A DNA stretch of 27,024 nt from Pseudoneurospora amorphoporcata (lineage: Eukaryota; Ascomycota; Sordariomycetes; Sordariales; Sordariaceae): positions 1 through 27,024 of the forward strand of contig MU859364.1 in the NCBI GenBank assembly GCA_033297205.1. Reading direction: 5' to 3'. The notes beneath the pieces were generated by a model. The model was not told where the DNA came from. It saw nothing but the letters and a program-made list of their open reading frames with translations, and made no database searches. The position numbers and the translations under genes are program-made. Below are positions 7,980-18,113 of this stretch, piece after piece (within the stretch, counting starts at the first letter, position 1; each line of letters begins with the position of its first letter).

Positions 7980-8640
7980 CCATATTTCCATTACCTTACC
8001 CTTCGATCTTCGACTCCTTCCTTGGCCCTCACTGCCCCCTGTACCACCAACACATCCTCGTTTTCATCACAATCCCATCCCGCTTCTCCCAAAGCCCGCC
8101 CGACCTAAAATCCTACCTACCTTACCTATAAATCCTCCTCCCCTCTCACCCTACACTCGGGCAGCAAAGGCAAAGAGGGATATGGAGTAAGCATGGACTG
8201 GCATTGAGTAGGGCATATCACGATGTTTTCGGAGTTTTCGCAGTGCATAAGAGGTGTTTACAGCATGGAGTTCACGGCACACAGGATGTTCACGGGTCAT
8301 TTTCATAGCTTTCACCACCACTTGCATGTGGGGTTTTTACCCCTGTACAAATGCCAAACTTTCTCCCTTTCCTTCATCACCTTACTGAGATGGTGGTGGC
8401 AACGAGCGCCGCTACGACGTACCTACGAGCACATGTTCCCTCGGCCGGCGATACACCAGCTTTACACATCTGGACATTCACAATGTGCCACCCTGTTTTG
8501 TGGGAACTGGGAACTGTGGCTGGTCAACCCATATACCCCGGCACCAGGTCACGGCTGGGAGGGCCAAGAACACAACCAATTTCCCATCTTGACCACGTAC
8601 ACCGGACTAGAGCCTGCATACCCAAACATCAACACATTTT
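7980..8640. other. No supported gene; UTR-like sequence
   Basis: The first part is C/T-rich with a TATA-like CTATAAATCC near 8126. The second (8160-8350) is G/A-rich with repeated GGCAT/ATGG words, as often seen in 3' UTRs of Sordariomycete genes. Open frames here have no coding-like composition, and I find no domain. Confidence 0.4.
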
Positions 8641-8983
8641 GTCCCCCTTGGTGCCGTCCCTGAGGATTCAACGGATTTCATGAATTCCCGGTTGGACGAG
8701 CTAAAACCCTGGAGCGCACCCATTGGCCTCCAGTGTCTTCTCTCCCATTGGCACTTTGGAGCCAGATGATGTTCCGCGGCAAGATGCAGTTCCGATGCTT
8801 GGGGGCAATGAGTCTTCCACTTCCAATGAGGGCACTCAGTGCTTCACGCCTCACGAGCTACGCCTGGTCCTTGCAGTCATTCTTTAGGTATGCTTGACAG
8901 GCAGGCGGATGTTTGCTTGGTCTCGTCACGGCGTTGACAATGAACAGAAGAGGACCGATGCAATGGAAAGCTGATCGAAGTTC

Positions 8984-9463
8984 ATGACCGCGGCCAGCAC
9001 CACTAGCATTGTGTTCTGGACATCCTGCGCTACGTCTGGGCCCACGCATTGTGGCGATGATCCCTTCGTCGGCGGTGTCGTGAACGTCCCGGTGCGCGTT
9101 CGTGTCAACATTTCCAAAGGCCTTCATTTGATCAAAAACTCCAGCAGCCGACTTGGCAAACTGATTGACGAACAAGCGGCCTCTCTTGGCGACAAAGCCA
9201 CTCTTGGTGAGCTCCTGGACGAGATGAGGTCCGTTCGGCGCCTTGTTTCCACCACAGTGGCCTCCATCCACCGCGGCTTTCGGCCTTCTGAGCGGGACAC
9301 AACAGAGTTGCGTCGAGAAGCTCGATGGCGCGCAGCCAAGGTGCTGAGTAGCCAAAGCAGCCCCATGAGGAACTTCCTTCATCGATACCACTACCTACCC
9401 AGCCATGTTTTCCCCATCCATCTTCTTTGCTTTTCCCAGCGTACACCTTTCGCGGTTGCCTAA
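8984..9463 (+). CDS. Hypothetical protein, start and upstream exons uncertain
   Basis: The plus frame has codon use like the neighbouring genes (many GCC, CTC, GAC, AAG). Its middle is a helical charged segment (KLIDEQAASLGDKATLGELL, then DEMRSVRRLVSTTVASIHRG). No domain is recognised. The ATG at 8984 is only the first in frame. Upstream (8650-8886) there are coding-looking pieces in two other frames and a possible intron (GTATGC at 8887 to CAG near 8946). The start is therefore unreliable, and the whole locus may be a decayed gene. The antisense 177-aa ORF is considered a shadow. Confidence 0.3.
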   Translation: MTAASTTSIVFWTSCATSGPTHCGDDPFVGGVVNVPVRVRVNISKGLHLIKNSSSRLGKLIDEQAASLGDKATLGELLDEMRSVRRLVSTTVASIHRGFRPSERDTTELRREARWRAAKVLSSQSSPMRNFLHRYHYLPSHVFPIHLLCFSQRTPFAVA

Positions 9464-9744
9464 TTTGTTGATGTTAAGTTTGTCAGCTTTTCATGTTGGC
9501 CATTTGCCTTCAGAAAACTTTTCACCAGACGATGACATCCAAACATACCTCTAGATGAATACAGGCAGCCCCCTCTCCTCCTACCAGCTTTGCTTTTGCA
9601 TGTCTCCCAATTTTATCTTCTATATCTACCCACCTATTCTGACAATTCTGTCCACGTCACTTCCACAACACACCTAAACATTGAACCGAAACGGATCTAA
9701 CACAAGACTCTTCTCCAGTTGACGAGAGCGCCGAAGACACGGCC

Positions 9745-10746
9745 ATGAAGGAGAGCCCCTCAGCTAACCCAGTGGTCGCTTTTCGACCCGCCGCCCTTGC
9801 TCAGGCCGCGGTGTCCCATCCGCTGCCCGCAAGCTTCCAGACGCTTCATCTCCACCAGCCTCTGGCCCGCCGGCGGGCATTCCCTTTCTTCCAACTGCCG
9901 CCGGAAATCCGTAACATGGTGTACGGGTTCATGGTCACGTCGGAAAACCCCATCGTGCCGCATCGTACCCATCCTATACCCGTCTGGCATTGGCACGTCC
10001 GAAACGGCCGTGGAGCTGTCGGTCCCCTCTACCGTCTCTACGATGCTCTCCCGACCGTGTTTCGCATATCTCCGCGGTTCGCTCGTGAGGCTGAAGTGGT
10101 CTTTTACACCACCAACACGTTCGACCTGGACCTGACTTATCACAGGCAGTGGCTGGCCAGGATTTCCATGCTCAACTCGTCCATCATCAGACAATTGGAG
10201 ATCAAGTGTTTCCAAGACTTCGGCGACGTGGATCATGAGGATGTAGAAGCCTGGATCGCCAAGCTCGTCAGCATGGGAAACACCGTTAAGAAGCGGTGCC
10301 AGGGGTTGACAGAGCTGGAGTTGCGGTTCGGGCTCCTGCGGACCGAAACAGGCGGAGAAATCGACGCACGACAATGTCTCCGACTGTTCGTCGTGAACGA
10401 GGCCGTCAAGGTGGCATGGAGGCTGAGGAGGCTCAAAAGGCTCAGAAAGCTGACCGTTCGTGTGCACGAGGAGTGGCAGAATACCGAGCATCTGGTTGGT
10501 CTTCTGCAGCAGCTGACGGGCGACCTGAAGAGAGGGGTTGTGGTCGAGGGCATACATGTGGCCACGGTAAACAGTTACCGGTTACCAGGTGCACCGCCAA
10601 ATATAAACCAACACCATCACGAAGACCAGGAGCGGAAGTTCTTCGAAGGCTGGAGAGACAGAGAGACAGGGGCTGTTGTGGCGCAGGAGTTGACATGGGA
10701 GATACCAGTTGGCTGGCCCACCTGCTATCGCCGCAACCGTGAGTAG
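9745..10746 (+). CDS. F-box-like / 2EXR-type protein (333 aa)
   Basis: This intact single-exon ORF follows a C/T-rich leader with ATG in context ACGGCCATG. Residues 46-64 (FPFFQLPPEIRNMVYGFMV) match the short N-terminal motif LPPEIRNxIY that defines a large fungal family of F-box-like and 2EXR-domain proteins. It is followed by conserved-style text on relatives of 'FRISPRFAREAEVVFY' and FDLDL, common in that family. Residues about 205-250 are Arg/Leu-rich, resembling an LRR-like or helical stretch. Such proteins are thought to be substrate adaptors of SCF ubiquitin ligases, but most members are uncharacterised and expanded in Sordariomycetes. No signal peptide or membrane segment is seen. The gene stands alone, with no close partner. 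Confidence 0.8.
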   Translation: MKESPSANPVVAFRPAALAQAAVSHPLPASFQTLHLHQPLARRRAFPFFQLPPEIRNMVYGFMVTSENPIVPHRTHPIPVWHWHVRNGRGAVGPLYRLYDALPTVFRISPRFAREAEVVFYTTNTFDLDLTYHRQWLARISMLNSSIIRQLEIKCFQDFGDVDHEDVEAWIAKLVSMGNTVKKRCQGLTELELRFGLLRTETGGEIDARQCLRLFVVNEAVKVAWRLRRLKRLRKLTVRVHEEWQNTEHLVGLLQQLTGDLKRGVVVEGIHVATVNSYRLPGAPPNINQHHHEDQERKFFEGWRDRETGAVVAQELTWEIPVGWPTCYRRNRE

Positions 10747-10953
10747 AAATGCTCTGGGATTTTGGGGCAATGGGTCTGTCGATCAGGAAACTTCTTCAGA
10801 GTCGCCATGGTGGGGTTTGCAAGGCCAGTGGAATTTGAAAAGCAGGAAAATAGGGAAGACTGGGTGTCATGATCACGCCAGCACCAAATAGGCAAATGAG
10901 AAGAAAAGACACTGCCAGCAACTGATGATTGTCTCGTTTGGCACAAAGAGGCC

Positions 10954-10969
10954 GTGTGTGTGTGTGTGT
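10954..10969. repeat. (GT)8 microsatellite
   Basis: Eight uninterrupted GT dinucleotides lie 0.2 kb after the F-box-like gene. It is a simple repeat with no further feature. Confidence 0.9.
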
Positions 10970-11546
10970 CTTTGAAGGCAAATGAAACGGTTTGTGTATG
11001 GACGATGTCCTCACTAATAAGGAAATAACCGCTGTTATGTGGCTTGTGGTGATGTTGTTCGGCACACTTGCGATATGTCCATATCCGGTGTGGATCGGAG
11101 AATAAGGAGGGAAGCAGGTAAGGGAAAAAGAGGAATTAGGTAGGAGGAATATACGGAAGTGTCCGGGGCCAGCTTGAGGTTGGAAAAAAAGAAGAGGAAA
11201 ATCGGACAAAGAAGGGGACATGGAGCCCCCAATCTCCCCAGGCTAACGTAGAGGTGAATTAGGCTCACACAGTCCCGTGCTGTCGCTGGTAAACACAAGG
11301 CCATCGCCTTTACGGAAGGACCGACCGGCAAAACGCCCAAGGAAATGCTCCAGTCTTTTCGCAGACATGGCCGATAACGGGCGCCAGAAAGGGAGGGAGA
11401 CGCGGGATGACAGGAGAGGAGTAAGAATTGAGGCGATTAGGCGGGGTTTGAGCTTCATTTGGAAGAAGTAACAAAGACCTGAATCAACAGGAAGAAAACT
11501 GGGCAGAAGAAAACCAAGAGACAAATTGAAAGGAATCAAAATTGCG

Positions 11547-11550
<4 letters not shown>

Positions 11551-11592
<42 letters not shown>
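11551..11592. repeat. Poly(T) tract of 42 nt
   Basis: There are 42 uninterrupted T on the plus strand, which is a poly(A) tract on the minus strand. On the minus strand it follows a GC-rich segment (11593-11640). A reverse-transcribed poly(A) tail is possible, but I see no target-site duplication around it, so a slipped homopolymer is equally likely. Confidence 0.9.
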
Positions 11593-11593
<1 letters not shown>

Positions 11594-12940
11594 TTCCTGA
11601 GGCGGCCGCGCTTCGGTCAACCGCAACGGGTCGCGGCTACCGGTTTCAACAGTGCAATACGCCGCCAAATATTTTTTGAGGGAAAGTGATGCCACCAGAG
11701 AATAAAATTAATGAAATGGAAGTCAGGAACCGGTCATAAGCCTGCGAGAACGTGGAGGTCTGAAGGAAGGAACGATGACGTGAGCAGGCGCTGAGACACC
11801 GACTGGGGGATACCGAAGAAGGAAAGAAGACAAAAAAGAGGAAGGCACTCTTGAAGGGCTTGCATGATGACTTCAATTGGCAATTTCATGTCTGCCGCGG
11901 AGATTGCAGAGTGCCAGCTGCACCTGCCGAAACGTCGACGTCGAGCAGTGGTTAAAGCAGGAGCGATATCTGGTCCCAGGGTTAGGGCTGGAGCAGCTAG
12001 AAGCATCACAATCAGAAGACTTGTGCAACCTCCAACAGATCACCACACATGGTCAAGCATCTCTGCTCTCCTAGTTGCTGTCTTTTTATTCACCAATCCG
12101 ACTGTTGGGAGGCCTCACGTTCTGGTCGTCAATTATACCTTTCTCTTGCCAACGAGCTTCCCTTGCACCAGTATCTCATCTGAGACCCCGAACATAGCAG
12201 CCACCGTTATGACATGCAAACCTAGAATGTCTTGGTGTACCATACGACTGGTTCCTGTCAAAGTTGCATTTAGCTATTATAGCCAGGGGTAAATGAATAT
12301 GAAACACTTGCTCCCGAATCCAAGACGTACTCGACTCGACATTCTATCACCTCCAAGATTCATGATCAAGGCACCAAACGAACGAAGAAGGGAATACCAC
12401 CCCTTTTATATTGTTGGGAAATGACCCCATACCTCATCTAATCGTGTTCATGTTCTCGCCCGTTTGGTCTTCGCTTGTTAGGCGTTTCGGGGTCAGCCCA
12501 TGAGCCAATCCTAGTTGGCGGGTGTTAGCGAGATTGGCGAGAATGGGTGCCGATGTCGATCATCTCGGGGGAACACAATAGCATCGTGAATAAAAGGGGG
12601 GTACTTCCGCCATTCAAGATGGAATGTTACCGTCTTTCTTCTGTTTCTGCTTTTGTTTCTTTCAAGTTGCACAAAGTGTTGCTTCGAGAAAATACAACAG
12701 GTTGAAGTTTGGGGTCTGTTACCTCGAGTTTCACTCACCTCAGGTGAAGCCCGAAGGACGATAAAAACCAAGGTATTTCTTCTCCCTCATGATCTGGTCA
12801 TGGAAATCTCAGAGCTAAACCAACCTTCCCGACAGCTTCACTCCGGTTCTTAAAAGGATCGTCACCTCACCTCACCCCAGTCACTCTTTAGACCATCGCC
12901 CTCAGTTCCATCACTCGCTCATCATCACACCACCATCAAA

Positions 12941-14806
12941 ATGCTGCTCCCACTCAAGCCCCTCGTTGCAGCACTCGCCTTGACCGGCACTACTTCCACC
13001 GTCACCGCCGCCCCCCTCTTCGACTCCGTAACAACCTTCCTCTCCCACCTCACCAACCCTCCCAACGCCGCTCAGCACCTCGATCTGCAAACCCCCGGCG
13101 CCGATCCAACTGGTCTCAACACCTTATCCACCCTCGGCTCCTCCGCCAAATCCGTCCTCCAGAAGAACCAAGCCTACTTACTTCTGATCAACGCCACGCC
13201 TTTCACTCTCCGCAGGACAGGCGGCCATTCGTACCAGATGCCTGTCTGGGACGCCTCCTTTCCAGAGGTTGTCCAACCGGGCGAGAGCATCAGGATCAAA
13301 ATCGAGGCCAAGACGCATAAAGATGACGCAGCGGAGATGCGCTATGTCATCGAAGAACTGAAGAACCAAGGACAAGGACAAGGAGGAGAGATAGAGTTCC
13401 AATACCGAGGCCATTCCGGCCCTCTCCTCCAAGTAGAATGGAAGTCTCTCGCATCCCTCAACAACCCCATCGGATCCGTCAGGGCGTTAACCTGGCACCA
13501 AGGGAACAACATCCCTTTCGTCCTTTCCGCCGCTCCCTCTTCACTCAATACTTCTTCCCACAACTTGAACCCCAACCAACCGGGCTTCTCCTTCGACCCC
13601 TCAAAACACCTCATCGCCTTCCCCGGGTCCCTCCCCACATCCTCCTGGATGAAAACCTCCTACTCCCGCCTGCACTGCCTCACCCTCCGCCAACTCTCCC
13701 TCCCGGGCACCCACAACTCCGGCATGTCCCTCCTCACGGGCGGCACCCCGCTCGTCAAAGCCCTTCCCGCGTCCGTCCAATGCCACTCGTCCTCCATGAC
13801 GGTCGGGTCCCAGCTCGCCTCGGGCGCGCGCTGGTTCGACATCCGCCCCGTCATAGCAGGCGGTAAATGGGCCACAGGGCACTACACCTTCTTCAACGGC
13901 ATCAAGCTGCCCTCCGGCCTCGAGCAGATCCCGGGACTAGGCGACCTCGCCAAAGAGATCGGCGCCCTAGGCGGCGGCGACAAGGACCGCGCACTGGACG
14001 GCTGGCAGGGCGGCAACGGCCAGCTTTTATCTTCCATCATCTCCGAAATTAATACCTTCACGGCCCAGAACCCCGGGGAGTTAATCGTCATCAACCTCTC
14101 GCACGGCCTAAACACCGATACTTTTTCCGGTTCCGGCAACAGCAACGCGCAGGCGCACCTCTCGCAACAAGAATGGGACAACCTGATGACCGAGCTCCTA
14201 AAGCTCACCAACCGCGCCACCCACCTAACCCTCCCCAACATCGACCTATCGTACCTCCCCCTCTCCGCCCTGCTCCCGCCCCTGGACCCCTCTCTCCCCC
14301 TCAACTCGACCACCCCCCTTCGCGCCTCCACCGTTTTGATCGTTGTAGACGACATCACCTCCTCCTCCTCCTCCTCCTCCACCAACACACTAACCCGCGT
14401 CAACACCTCCCCCTTCGCCCCCCAAGGCATCTTCTTCCGTCGCCAACTATCCATTTTCGACTCCTACGCCAACACCAACTCCCTTCCCGCCATGATGAGC
14501 GATCAGCTGTCCAAAATGCAACAACATAGTCAGAAGAAACAAAACGATGACGACGACATGGACATGTTTTTGCTGTCTTGGACGCTGACGCAGCCTGTCG
14601 AGACCATGGTCACGGGCAGTATCGTGCAGTATGCGGAGGAGGCGAATCGGGCGTTGGGGGAGAAGTTGTGGGCTGGGGGACAGATGGGTAAAGAGGGGAG
14701 GTATCCGAATGTGGTGAGCGTGGATGCGTTTGGGGCGGATGGGGAGGTCACGGGGTTGGTGGCGGGGATTAATTGGTTTTTGGCGGAGGAGTGTCCTGCG
14801 TTGTGA
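12941..14806 (+). CDS. Secreted PI-PLC-X-like phosphodiesterase (621 aa)
   Basis: A single-exon ORF with ATG in context CATCAAAATG. The N-terminus (residues 1-24, ending VTAA) is a signal peptide, so the protein is probably extracellular or wall-bound. Residues about 55-205 form an unrecognised, probably beta-rich N-terminal domain. The PLC-like TIM barrel follows: LPGTHNSG with the first catalytic His (H258), GARWFDIRP (D300, R302) and TGHYTFFNG with the second His (H314), matching the two-histidine active site of PI-PLC X domains. LIVINLSHG around 14086 fits a later barrel strand. A Ser run near residue 470 (TCC repeat) marks a loop. Substrate is unknown: bacterial-type members cleave phosphatidylinositol or GPI. 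It converges with the AspRS fusion gene, with 559 bp between stops. Confidence 0.85.
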   Translation: MLLPLKPLVAALALTGTTSTVTAAPLFDSVTTFLSHLTNPPNAAQHLDLQTPGADPTGLNTLSTLGSSAKSVLQKNQAYLLLINATPFTLRRTGGHSYQMPVWDASFPEVVQPGESIRIKIEAKTHKDDAAEMRYVIEELKNQGQGQGGEIEFQYRGHSGPLLQVEWKSLASLNNPIGSVRALTWHQGNNIPFVLSAAPSSLNTSSHNLNPNQPGFSFDPSKHLIAFPGSLPTSSWMKTSYSRLHCLTLRQLSLPGTHNSGMSLLTGGTPLVKALPASVQCHSSSMTVGSQLASGARWFDIRPVIAGGKWATGHYTFFNGIKLPSGLEQIPGLGDLAKEIGALGGGDKDRALDGWQGGNGQLLSSIISEINTFTAQNPGELIVINLSHGLNTDTFSGSGNSNAQAHLSQQEWDNLMTELLKLTNRATHLTLPNIDLSYLPLSALLPPLDPSLPLNSTTPLRASTVLIVVDDITSSSSSSSTNTLTRVNTSPFAPQGIFFRRQLSIFDSYANTNSLPAMMSDQLSKMQQHSQKKQNDDDDMDMFLLSWTLTQPVETMVTGSIVQYAEEANRALGEKLWAGGQMGKEGRYPNVVSVDAFGADGEVTGLVAGINWFLAEECPAL

Positions 14807-15365
14807 GGTTCCACTTGGGATGGGAGCCCGCCCCAGGGAGGAAGTAGAACAGAGATTATTGAGGTGGGTGGAGGAAAGTACCTACCTAGTCTGCCATGTC
14901 TTTTCAGCTGGTGTGGTGTCAAGGACTTGGGACCATTTGTGAGAGGAAAGAGAAGAAAAAGAAGCAAGCAAGCAAACGAACGAGCAAGGAAGTGAAAAGA
15001 GACACGAGCCATGTAATAGAGATGAGTTTCTGTTCCACTAACATTACCACCGCCTATTAATCTATAATTACCACCTAGGTAGAAGAGACTTTCAAGAAAG
15101 AGCATGTCTGTGACTTTGACTTTGAGTGCTGGTAACTGTAAATGGTATACTAAACCAAAGGGTTAACCGTAAATGGTATACTAAACCAAAGGGTATCGTA
15201 TCGTATCGTGTATCAAACCTGAACAGAACCGGAAAAACAAAAAGACAAAACAAAAACAAAAACATAAAACTGCTGTGCATGCCATCGCCCATCATGAATG
15301 CTCTTTATAAAGTCATAACCCATCGCAAACCGTGAAAATCATAACCCATAGCACATCCAGACCTT
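14807..15365. other. 3' UTRs of convergent genes, with a tandem duplication
   Basis: This span lies between two stop codons facing each other and carries no gene. It includes a 31-bp tandem duplication, three ATCGT units and A-rich stretches suited to 3' ends. Confidence 0.7.
15133..15194. repeat. 31-bp tandem duplication
   Basis: The units 15133-15163 and 15164-15194 (TAACTGTAAATGGTATAC...) are identical except for one T/C difference. They are followed by repeats of ATCGT. The near identity suggests a recent slippage or break-repair event in the shared 3' region. Confidence 0.9.
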
Positions 15366-18113
15366 TTACATCTCATCCTCAAAGAACTTGATAAGTGTCC
15401 TGGCACCCGAGACGCCCAGACCCATAAAGGGATAGCAGATATACACCAAATCGTTGGTCGCGCCAAACTTCTCGCGGAACTCGGACTTGTTCACCAACTT
15501 GAGCTGCTGGCAAATAGTCTTGTAGGTATGGCTCAAAATCTTGGCGCGCATCCCGTTGAGATGACCGCTAGTGACCATCTCCGGCAAGGCGCCCGCGCCG
15601 AACGTCACGTTCCTGACACCGGCCTTGGCCAGCATCTGAATGGCCGCCGAGATAAGCGCCTCGATGGTTCCGTTGGGCGAACCGGGGAAGTCCAAGGCGA
15701 ACTTGATCTGGTACCCGTTCTCGGGAGAAAGACGGGCAAGCACGCACAGGGCGGCGATCTCACCGTTCTTGTCCTCGGCCCAGAGGTAGCGACGGTGTTC
15801 CATGTCGATCCACGGCCGGACCTCGGTGATGTGCACCTGCCTCTTGCCCTTGCGGTTGTCCTTCCAGTCCTGGATGCGCTTGTCACACTTTTCGCGGATG
15901 TGGTCGGGCACGGACTCGCCGATGGGTACCTCGTGGATGATGACGCCGGCCTCTTCGGCTTGACGCTCCTTCTTGGCCACCTTCTTGGCCGAGTCGACCG
16001 AGACACGCTCTTCGGCGACGCAAGAGAGCGTACGCCAGCCGAGCTTGGAGCCGAGAATCTCTTCGACATCGGAACTAACCAGGAGCCAAAGAGGACGGAG
16101 GTCCTTGCGGTGGCGCATGTCTTGGAGGAAGGCGCGGATGACGAGCTGGTACTGGCGAGGGTCGCAGAGAGGGTTGCCCATGACCAGGGCGTAGCCGTTC
16201 TCCTCAGCGTAACCAATTGCAGCGCCCGTCTGCTCGTGGCGCCAGACGTGGTAGCGCTCGTCGAGCCAGGATGTGTTGGTGGCGTCACCGTAGTTGACAA
16301 TGAGCTTCTCGACAGGGGGGAGTTCGAGGCCAGTCTCGCCATGGTCGTAATCGTACGAGTACTTGATGGTGTCGGCCTCGGGGTGGGGAAGCCTGCCGGT
16401 GACCTCCTTGTGTTCAGGAAGGGACTTGGGGTCGCGGGGATAGAGAGAAGCGTTGCGGATGTCTCCCAGGTTAAGGAGGAGGAACACGATACGCTCAAGA
16501 CCAATACCGCAGCCAGCGTGCGGGAGGACACCGTATTCGAAGCCCTGGAGGTATTCCTGCATGCCGAGCGGCTCGATACCGGCCTTCTTCATGCGCTCTT
16601 CGAGAAGATGAGGCCTATGGATACGCTGGCCACCGGTGGTGATCTCCTGTCCACGGAGGAAGATATCGAACGAGTTGGTGAAGCGGTCATCCTCGGGGTC
16701 GAGATGGGTATAGAAGGGACGAACAGAGGATGGGAACTTGTCAATGATGTAGTAATCGGTCTTGTACTTCTCCTTTATGACCTTGCCCAGCTGAATCTCG
16801 GCGCGGGTGCTAAGATCCTCGGTCTCGAGCGCGGGTCTGCCGTGGTCATCGGTCCAGCCGGAATCGTTGAGGAGCTTGATGGCATCCTTGAAGGGAATGA
16901 TGGGGGTCTCTGGTAGCCAGACCAGATCCTCGTGAGGGAAGCGAGTCTTGATGATCTCGATCTCCTTGCGGTACTTGACGTAGATACCCTTGAAGATCTC
17001 CTTCATCAAGCCGTCAATAATGTGCATGGCCTCGTGGTAGTCCTGCTCGATGGCCATCTCCAAATCCATACCCGTGTACTCGGTCAAGTGACGATGGGTG
17101 TTGCTGTCCTCGGCACGGAAGACGGGACCGATCTCGAAGACACGACCAAAGTCGGCGGAAATGCTCATCTGCTTGGCCAACTGGGGACTTTGCGCAAGGA
17201 AGGCAGTCCTGCCAAAGTAGTTGACCCTGAAGACTTCGGCACCCGACTCGGTAGCAGCGGGCTGCAGCTTGGGAGTGTGGATCTCGATGAAGCCCTTGTC
17301 TTCGAGGTAGCGGCGGAAGATGCTGCAGATACCGGCGTTGATGCGGAAGATGGACTGGGCGGTGGGTGTACGAAGGAAGGCGATGCGGTTGGAGACACGG
17401 ACTCTTGTCGAGGCCAGAGACTCCAGCTGGTGTGTCTCGCTGTCCATCTCGACGTGGTCGATCGAGTGGACATCGACGGGGAGATGCTCGTTAAGAGGGA
17501 CGACGAGGTGCATGCTCTCGATCAAAACCTCCATATTGTGAACCGTGCAACCCTTGATCTCCTCGGGAGCTTGTTGTAACCTTCCCTCGACGTGCACAAA
17601 GCTCTCGGCGGTGATGTGCTCGGCCCAGCGGACAAAATTTTCCGAAACGACGCCATCTCGGACGGAGAGGACGCCCTGGACGATTTCGATCTGGTCGCGG
17701 AAGACGATGAAGGCGAGCTTGGAGCTCATTGCGCGAACGTGGTGGACGCGGGCTCGGAAGCTGACGGCCTTGCCGATATTCTGGTAGTCATTGACGAGGG
17801 CTTGGAGGGACTTGACGGGGGCGAGGGCTTCCTCTTCTAGTGTTCCGTATCGTCGAGCGATGTCGGGGCCGTCGGCTTCGTGCCACTTCTTCTCTTCATC
17901 GGTGCGTCTTTGTACGGACAACTTCTTCTCCTCCTGTAGTTGGTATTCCTTTGCGCGCTTCTCCTGGAGCTTCTTGATGTTCTTCTTTGCGCGGTCGTCG
18001 TCAAGCTGGTCGATATCGCCGATCTTGGGTTTGCTGATGTGGTTCTTGGCCGACGAGTGGCCAATGATGCGGTTGAGCGCCAGCAATGGCTTCTTGAGCT
18101 TGCCTGGCGACAT
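15366..18113 (-). CDS. erdS: AspRS-DUF2156 fusion, ergosteryl-3beta-O-L-aspartate synthase (ErdS)
   Basis: The 915-aa product starts at ATG 18113-18111 (context AGCCACCATGTC). The frame is open for 109 codons further upstream but without a better start. Residues about 35-80 are Lys/Glu-rich, like the tRNA-binding N-terminal extension of eukaryotic AspRS. An OB-fold anticodon-binding domain follows (VSFRARVHHVRAM...). The class II core has QSPQLAKQ (Q308), motif 2 FRAEDSNTHRHLTEYTG (F332 onward) and motif 3 GIGLERI (536-542). From about residue 590 to the end lies a DUF2156/GNAT-like aminoacyl-transferase domain. This order is that of fungal ErdS, which charges tRNA-Asp and then transfers Asp to the 3beta-OH of ergosterol. 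Ordinary cytosolic AspRS lacks the C-terminal domain and should be encoded elsewhere. No intron is needed. Confidence 0.92.
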   Translation of the reverse strand: MSPGKLKKPLLALNRIIGHSSAKNHISKPKIGDIDQLDDDRAKKNIKKLQEKRAKEYQLQEEKKLSVQRRTDEEKKWHEADGPDIARRYGTLEEEALAPVKSLQALVNDYQNIGKAVSFRARVHHVRAMSSKLAFIVFRDQIEIVQGVLSVRDGVVSENFVRWAEHITAESFVHVEGRLQQAPEEIKGCTVHNMEVLIESMHLVVPLNEHLPVDVHSIDHVEMDSETHQLESLASTRVRVSNRIAFLRTPTAQSIFRINAGICSIFRRYLEDKGFIEIHTPKLQPAATESGAEVFRVNYFGRTAFLAQSPQLAKQMSISADFGRVFEIGPVFRAEDSNTHRHLTEYTGMDLEMAIEQDYHEAMHIIDGLMKEIFKGIYVKYRKEIEIIKTRFPHEDLVWLPETPIIPFKDAIKLLNDSGWTDDHGRPALETEDLSTRAEIQLGKVIKEKYKTDYYIIDKFPSSVRPFYTHLDPEDDRFTNSFDIFLRGQEITTGGQRIHRPHLLEERMKKAGIEPLGMQEYLQGFEYGVLPHAGCGIGLERIVFLLLNLGDIRNASLYPRDPKSLPEHKEVTGRLPHPEADTIKYSYDYDHGETGLELPPVEKLIVNYGDATNTSWLDERYHVWRHEQTGAAIGYAEENGYALVMGNPLCDPRQYQLVIRAFLQDMRHRKDLRPLWLLVSSDVEEILGSKLGWRTLSCVAEERVSVDSAKKVAKKERQAEEAGVIIHEVPIGESVPDHIREKCDKRIQDWKDNRKGKRQVHITEVRPWIDMEHRRYLWAEDKNGEIAALCVLARLSPENGYQIKFALDFPGSPNGTIEALISAAIQMLAKAGVRNVTFGAGALPEMVTSGHLNGMRAKILSHTYKTICQQLKLVNKSEFREKFGATNDLVYICYPFMGLGVSGARTLIKFFEDEM

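Larger units (their letters stand above)
10747..12940. other. Long intergenic region before the PLC-like gene
   Basis: It holds a (GT)8 microsatellite, a 42-nt T tract, and the C/T-rich promoter and leader of the gene at 12941. A 65-codon frame at 11877-12074 has a coding-like end (VEQWLKQERYLVPGLGLEQL) but no ATG context or domain, so it is not called. Otherwise I see no supported gene. Confidence 0.5.

Noticed and set aside
8858..9391. 177-aa minus-strand ORF
   Set aside because: Cys/His-scattered composition without a domain; the plus-strand frame has better codon use.
9760..10557. 265-aa minus-strand ORF
   Set aside because: Antisense of the F-box-like gene, with no domain of its own.
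11243..11695. Minus-strand ORF with a poly-Lys run
   Set aside because: The Lys run is the 42-nt A tract; flanks have no domain or start context.
15528..16916. 462-aa plus-strand ORF
   Set aside because: Antisense of erdS; Val/Leu/Gly/Asp-rich composition is a mirror effect of its codon use.
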